This document shows positions 63,652 through 64,000 of a stretch of DNA of 64,000 nucleotides, piece after piece; positions within the stretch are counted from its first letter, which is position 1; the number at the start of each line of letters is the position of its first letter. This stretch comes from G965276675 sp965276675 (GTDB lineage: Bacteria > Acidobacteriota > Terriglobia > Terriglobales > Acidobacteriaceae). Under the pieces are notes generated by a model, which searched no databases, was not told the origin of the DNA, and was given only the letters and a program-made list of their open reading frames with translations. The stretch spans positions 682,001 through 746,000 of the forward strand of contig OZ255624.1 of assembly GCA_965276675.1 (NCBI GenBank). The letters are read 5' to 3'. The position numbers were made by a program, and so were the translations under genes.

Positions 63652-64000
63652 ATGACCGTACCATTCATTCATCGCTGGTTAGCTTGGCCGGTGCTTCTCA
63701 TCGCACTCACGGTTACAGTTACGTGCGCCGCGGGGCAGGGAAAGCCGACAACAATTGCGACGGTTCCGAACACGCCGGGAAACTTTGTGGACATCACCGC
63801 GAAGAGCGGCGTGCACTTCGTCGGCAAAGCCTCGCATACGTCGAAGAAGTACCTGATCGAGACCATGGGCTCGGGTGTGGCGCTCTTCGACTATGACAAC
63901 GATGGCAAGCTCGACATCTTTCTCGTAAACGGCGCTCCGCTGGCCGATCCCACGCCCGTGAAAACAATTCCGGAGAAGACTGGCCCGGAGTACTGGAATC
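63652..64000 (+). CDS. CRTAC1/FG-GAP repeat protein, 5' end only
   Basis: The window ends inside this gene after 116 codons. A signal or membrane helix (LAWPVLLIALTVTVTCAAGQ) is followed by FVDITAKSGVHFVGKA and a calcium-loop blade (ALFDYDNDGKLDIFLVNG), as in the CRTAC1 gene at 52404. ATG 63652 is one start; an in-frame ATG at 63622 would add ten residues. It follows galK at 70 bases and may share its transcript. Confidence 0.8.
   Translation, partial: MTVPFIHRWLAWPVLLIALTVTVTCAAGQGKPTTIATVPNTPGNFVDITAKSGVHFVGKASHTSKKYLIETMGSGVALFDYDNDGKLDIFLVNGAPLADPTPVKTIPEKTGPEYWN

Noticed and set aside
1..64000. CRISPR array or rRNA genes
   Set aside because: No regularly spaced direct repeats and no rRNA-like sequence were seen.

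Overview
The window looks like chromosomal DNA from a soil acidobacterium (Acidobacteriaceae/Terriglobia type). The pointers are three very long TonB-dependent receptors with an N-terminal carboxypeptidase-regulatory-like domain, CRTAC1/ASPIC-UnbV repeat proteins, a PadR regulator coupled to a 'permease prefix' membrane protein, a DUF3106 gene beside an ECF sigma/anti-sigma pair, and evenly high GC. This assignment is inference from gene content; no rRNA gene is present.

Layout. (1) 1-15.7 kb, mostly housekeeping: a decayed vapC toxin, DUF177-rpmF-plsX, an IS110 relic, a TonB receptor, PadR plus membrane protein, fabD, an EmrE-type SMR pump, ddl, a decayed fic gene, a DUF3224 protein, arginase, asnS and a TIM-barrel isomerase. 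(2) 16-24 kb: a second TonB receptor, gamma-glutamyltransferase, an MscS channel and a MetX-like hydrolase. (3) 24.7-35 kb, a probable nickel/cobalt locus: a secreted DUF4331 protein, an internally duplicated TPR lipoprotein-like/periplasmic protein and an 837-residue permease that joins an RcnA/NicO-like half to a NiCoT/UreH-like half. These three genes form one operon. It is followed on the other strand by a TonB receptor and its upstream neighbour nikR. (4) 35-38 kb: an IS481 relic, then ECF sigma, anti-sigma and DUF3106.

(5) 38.06-50.71 kb, a decaying genomic island in tRNA-Val(CAC). A 30-bp stretch of the tRNA 3' end is repeated (29/30) at 50676-50705. Just inside the tRNA lie a broken tyrosine recombinase and an ISNCY relic. 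The cargo is a carbohydrate/organic-acid operon on the minus strand (amidohydrolase, Rieske protein, SDR, MBL hydrolase, beta-helix protein, GH36), plus a rhaT fragment, a truncated GH66-CBM6 enzyme and a wrecked polyol-permease-like MFS gene. Two operon genes each carry a single-base frameshift in a homopolymer.

(6) 50.8-64 kb: a polytopic membrane protein whose start region touches the island edge, a CRTAC1 protein, a TrxC-like thioredoxin, a PQQ-propeller/ricin-lectin secreted protein, a GT-C glycosyltransferase with TPR tail, and a Leloir galactose locus (LacI regulator, divergent galT, mutarotase relic, galK) with a clear candidate operator, then the start of another CRTAC1 gene cut by the window end.

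The part most likely to be a poorly described system is the DUF4331-TPR-dual-permease operon and its NikR/TonB neighbours. The clearest mobile element is the tRNA-Val island.
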